From CANHEE01 sp043777755 (GTDB lineage Bacteria > Bacteroidota > Bacteroidia > Chitinophagales > Saprospiraceae), in contig JAYWHK010000091.1 of NCBI GenBank assembly GCA_043777755.1, forward strand, positions 1-30,437: DNA of 30,437 nt, in the 5' to 3' direction. This document shows positions 28,758-30,437 of the stretch, piece after piece; position 1 is the first letter of the stretch; every line of letters starts with the position of its first letter. Made by a program: the position numbers and the translations under genes. The notes beneath the pieces were generated by a model. That model was given only the letters and a program-made list of their open reading frames with translations, was not told where the DNA came from and did no database searches.

Positions 28758-29663
28758 ATGTCTGTAAAAGTAACAAACCTAACGAAAACTTACGGAACGC
28801 AACAAGCACTCAATAGCATTTCGTTTGAAACAAAAAAAGGAGAAGTCTTGGGCTTTCTTGGACCAAATGGTGCTGGAAAAACCACGACAATGAAAATTAT
28901 AACCTGCTTTATTCCTCAAACAGAAGGCAAAGCCGAAGTTTGTGGTTATGATGTAGCCCAGAACTCCATCGAAGTACGTCGCAATATTGGTTATTTACCA
29001 GAACACAATCCGCTTTATAAGGACATGTACGTGCGTGAGTATTTGGAATTTGCCGCTTCGATGCACCAAGTTGCCAATAAAAAAGGTAGAGTAGATGATA
29101 TGATTGACCTTACAGGTTTGAATCGGGAAGCACACAAGCAAATTGGCGAACTCTCCAAAGGTTATCGTCAGCGTGTTGGTTTGGCGCAAGCAATGATTCA
29201 CGACCCACAAGTATTGATTTTGGACGAACCTACTTCTGGTCTTGACCCGAATCAGTTGGTCGAGATTCGTAGCGTGATTAAAAATTTAGGCAAAGAAAAA
29301 ACCTTGATTTTTTCCACACACATCATGCAAGAAGTCCAAGCAATCTGTGATAGAGTAGTTATTATTAATCGTGGAAGTATCGTTGCCGATGACAATATTG
29401 AAACTTTACAAACCTTGGTTGTTGGTGAAAATAACGTTGTCGTAGAATTTTCCTCTCCCATTGATATAGCCCAGTTTGAAAAAATACAAGGCATCAAAAA
29501 AATAGAATCACTTGGAAAAAATCGCTACCATATCAAATCTGCTTTGCAAGATGATGTCCGAGAATCTATTTTTCGCTTTGTTGTAAGCCAAAATTTAATT
29601 TTATTAGAACTCCATAAAGAAACATCAAGCGTAGAAGATGTTTTCCAACAATTGACGAAGTAG
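28758..29663 (+). CDS. gldA: ABC transporter ATP-binding protein, GldA-like
   Basis: 301 residues. A nucleotide-binding domain with Walker A GPNGAGKT (35-42), Q-loop region GYLPEHNPLYKDMYVREYL, signature LSKGYRQRVGLAQA, Walker B LILDEPTSGLD and the switch His in STHIMQE. A C-terminal extension of about 80 residues follows. In gliding Bacteroidota, GldA is the ATPase of a gldA-gldF-gldG transporter linked to motility; this protein fits that subgroup in length and sequence style. The permease genes gldF and gldG are not next to it, so a different ABC-2 exporter partner is possible. Confidence 0.8.
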   Translation: MSVKVTNLTKTYGTQQALNSISFETKKGEVLGFLGPNGAGKTTTMKIITCFIPQTEGKAEVCGYDVAQNSIEVRRNIGYLPEHNPLYKDMYVREYLEFAASMHQVANKKGRVDDMIDLTGLNREAHKQIGELSKGYRQRVGLAQAMIHDPQVLILDEPTSGLDPNQLVEIRSVIKNLGKEKTLIFSTHIMQEVQAICDRVVIINRGSIVADDNIETLQTLVVGENNVVVEFSSPIDIAQFEKIQGIKKIESLGKNRYHIKSALQDDVRESIFRFVVSQNLILLELHKETSSVEDVFQQLTK

Positions 29664-29670
29664 AATTTCG

Positions 29671-29689
29671 GATTCACCAAAGGTGAATC
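29671..29689 (+). other. 8-bp hairpin downstream of gldA
   Basis: GATTCACC (29671-29678) and GGTGAATC (29682-29689), loop three bases, eight bases after the gldA stop. No T-run follows directly, so it may be part of the repeat patch rather than a terminator. Confidence 0.5.
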
Positions 29690-29696
29690 GTTATTA

Positions 29697-29721
29697 CCAC
29701 GGAGGAACGGAGGTCACGGAG
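29697..29721 (+). repeat. ACGGAG triple repeat
   Basis: Three ACGGAG units at 29699-29704, 29707-29712 and 29716-29721, spaced 8 and 9 bases apart, preceded by CC. A decayed copy occurs at 4801-4830. Confidence 0.8.
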
Positions 29722-29723
29722 TT

Positions 29724-29756
29724 ATATAAAAATTAGCCTTAGGCTAATTTTTATAT
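29724..29756. terminator. 33-bp perfect palindrome (possible bidirectional terminator)
   Basis: Perfectly symmetric about base 29740 with 16-bp arms; the core is TTAGCCTTAGGCTAA and the flanks are A/T runs on both strands. It could terminate gldA transcription; it also immediately follows the ACGGAG repeat. Confidence 0.75.
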
Positions 29757-29826
29757 TCCAATAATTTCATATATACCTAAGACGTACTTGTTTATAAACA
29801 ATTATTAAGAAAACTAAATTTATAAC

Positions 29827-30249
29827 ATGAGTCAGAATATATCAAAACAAAGTTTAAAATTATTAGCCCATAAAATAATAGGCTGTGCAATAGAGGTGCA
29901 TAAGGAACTTGGTCCAGGTTTATTAGAGAAAATTTATGAGCAATGTTTGATTTACGAATTAGAATTGGTCGGTCTAAAAGTTGAAAAACAAAAAATTATT
30001 CCAATCAAATACAAAACGTTAGAATTAGATGCAGAGTTGAGATATGATTTATTAGTTGAAAACCTAATTGTAGTTGAGTTAAAGGCTGTACAAGAATTAA
30101 TTCCCATTTTTGATGCACAATTAATGTCATATACTAAGCTAATGAAAAAACCTAAAGGATTACTTTTCAATTTTAATACTGTAAATTTGACAAAGGATGG
30201 AATGAAGTCTTTCGTTAATGAGTACTTTGCGATGCTACCAGAGTATTGA
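29827..30249 (+). CDS. GxxExxY protein (PD-(D/E)XK nuclease-like)
   Basis: 140 residues. The family-defining motif is GLLEKIY (G31-x2-E34-x2-Y37), preceded by the helix HKIIGCAIEVHKELGPG. The nuclease-like core shows D74 in RYDLLVEN and E84-L-K86 in VVELKAV, the D...ExK pattern of the PD-(D/E)XK fold, followed by a Gln (Q98) in AQLMSYTKL. The protein is soluble and small, of usual family length. Its biological role is not known. In this window it is preceded by a short hairpin, an ACGGAG repeat and a long palindrome, which raises the idea that protein and repeats belong together. No partner gene is visible before the window ends. Confidence 0.88.
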   Translation: MSQNISKQSLKLLAHKIIGCAIEVHKELGPGLLEKIYEQCLIYELELVGLKVEKQKIIPIKYKTLELDAELRYDLLVENLIVVELKAVQELIPIFDAQLMSYTKLMKKPKGLLFNFNTVNLTKDGMKSFVNEYFAMLPEY

Positions 30250-30437
30250 ATACTTTAAAACATTTTTGTATCTTTATTTATAGCCGTATTGTAGCTAAAA
30301 AGTTGAAAAATCCTTCTTATCTTTACTAAAAAACTTTCTATCACTCGATGTTCCAGTTTTCTAAAAACAGAACATTTTTAAAAAATTTAAAAAATAATAT
30401 TTTAATTTATAATAAAATATCAATTTTTTATTTTTAT
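30250..30437. other. 188-base AT-rich end of window
   Basis: No ORF, clear promoter or terminator seen. The last 90 bases are almost entirely A and T. Confidence 0.6.

Noticed and set aside
29664..29826. CRISPR array at the ACGGAG repeat
   Set aside because: Units are six bases at 8-9 base spacing with no spacers and no cas genes.
1..30437. tRNA or rRNA genes
   Set aside because: I saw no cloverleaf-like segments with TTCGA-type T-loops or rRNA-like sequence in the intergenic regions.

Overview
The window is a 30.4 kb stretch of low-GC chromosomal DNA from a member of the Bacteroidota, most likely a Cytophagales-like gliding or aquatic bacterium. Three things support this. Two secreted proteins end in type A sorting domains of the type IX secretion system (T9SS). 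A GldA-like ABC ATPase is present. Promoter boxes of the Bacteroidota type (-33 TTTG, -7 TAnnTTTG) sit upstream of many genes, while convincing Shine-Dalgarno sequences are nearly absent. I saw no rRNA, tRNA, CRISPR array, phage module or complete insertion sequence. Species cannot be named from the sequence alone.

Layout. 1-4632: the start of riboflavin synthase and a GT-C/TPR membrane protein (minus); rlmB and arsC (plus); fabH (minus). 4633-5244: a long AT-rich gap with a decayed ACGGAG repeat. 5245-9594: a thioredoxin-SPOR protein, clpP, guaB, a small exported protein and a YqeY protein. 9627-13418: an ECF sigma factor with a small putative anti-sigma factor, fabI, an Rrf2 regulator, an unknown 70-residue protein and a 1-Cys peroxiredoxin. 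13585-16242: a minus-strand operon ybeY - class III aminotransferase - batB. 16336-19056: a cytoplasmic trypsin/zinc-ribbon/YbjN-like fusion, then GT4 glycosyltransferase and tadA. 19184-22928: two T9SS cargo proteins, one a metzincin protease. 23373-25805: a DUF58 protein and the ribosomal operon rpsF-rpsR-rplI. 26033-29663: acyl-CoA dehydrogenase, PBP4-type carboxypeptidase and GldA. 29664-30249: a repeat-rich patch and a GxxExxY (PD-(D/E)XK-like) gene.

Most genes are housekeeping: fatty-acid synthesis (fabH, fabI), GMP synthesis (guaB), RNA modification and maturation (rlmB, tadA, ybeY), translation, proteolysis (clpP), redox/stress (arsC, Prx, Rrf2, ECF sigma) and envelope (dacB, SPOR, T9SS). 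The least ordinary DNA lies between genes. It includes a 170-bp near-palindromic MITE-like element next to rplI, an inverted repeat with outward promoter-like boxes upstream of the metzincin gene, interleaved inverted repeats between the two T9SS genes, and an ACGGAG repeat plus 33-bp palindrome upstream of the GxxExxY gene, with a decayed orphan copy about 25 kb away. Several start codons lie so close to the -7 box that leaderless transcripts are expected.
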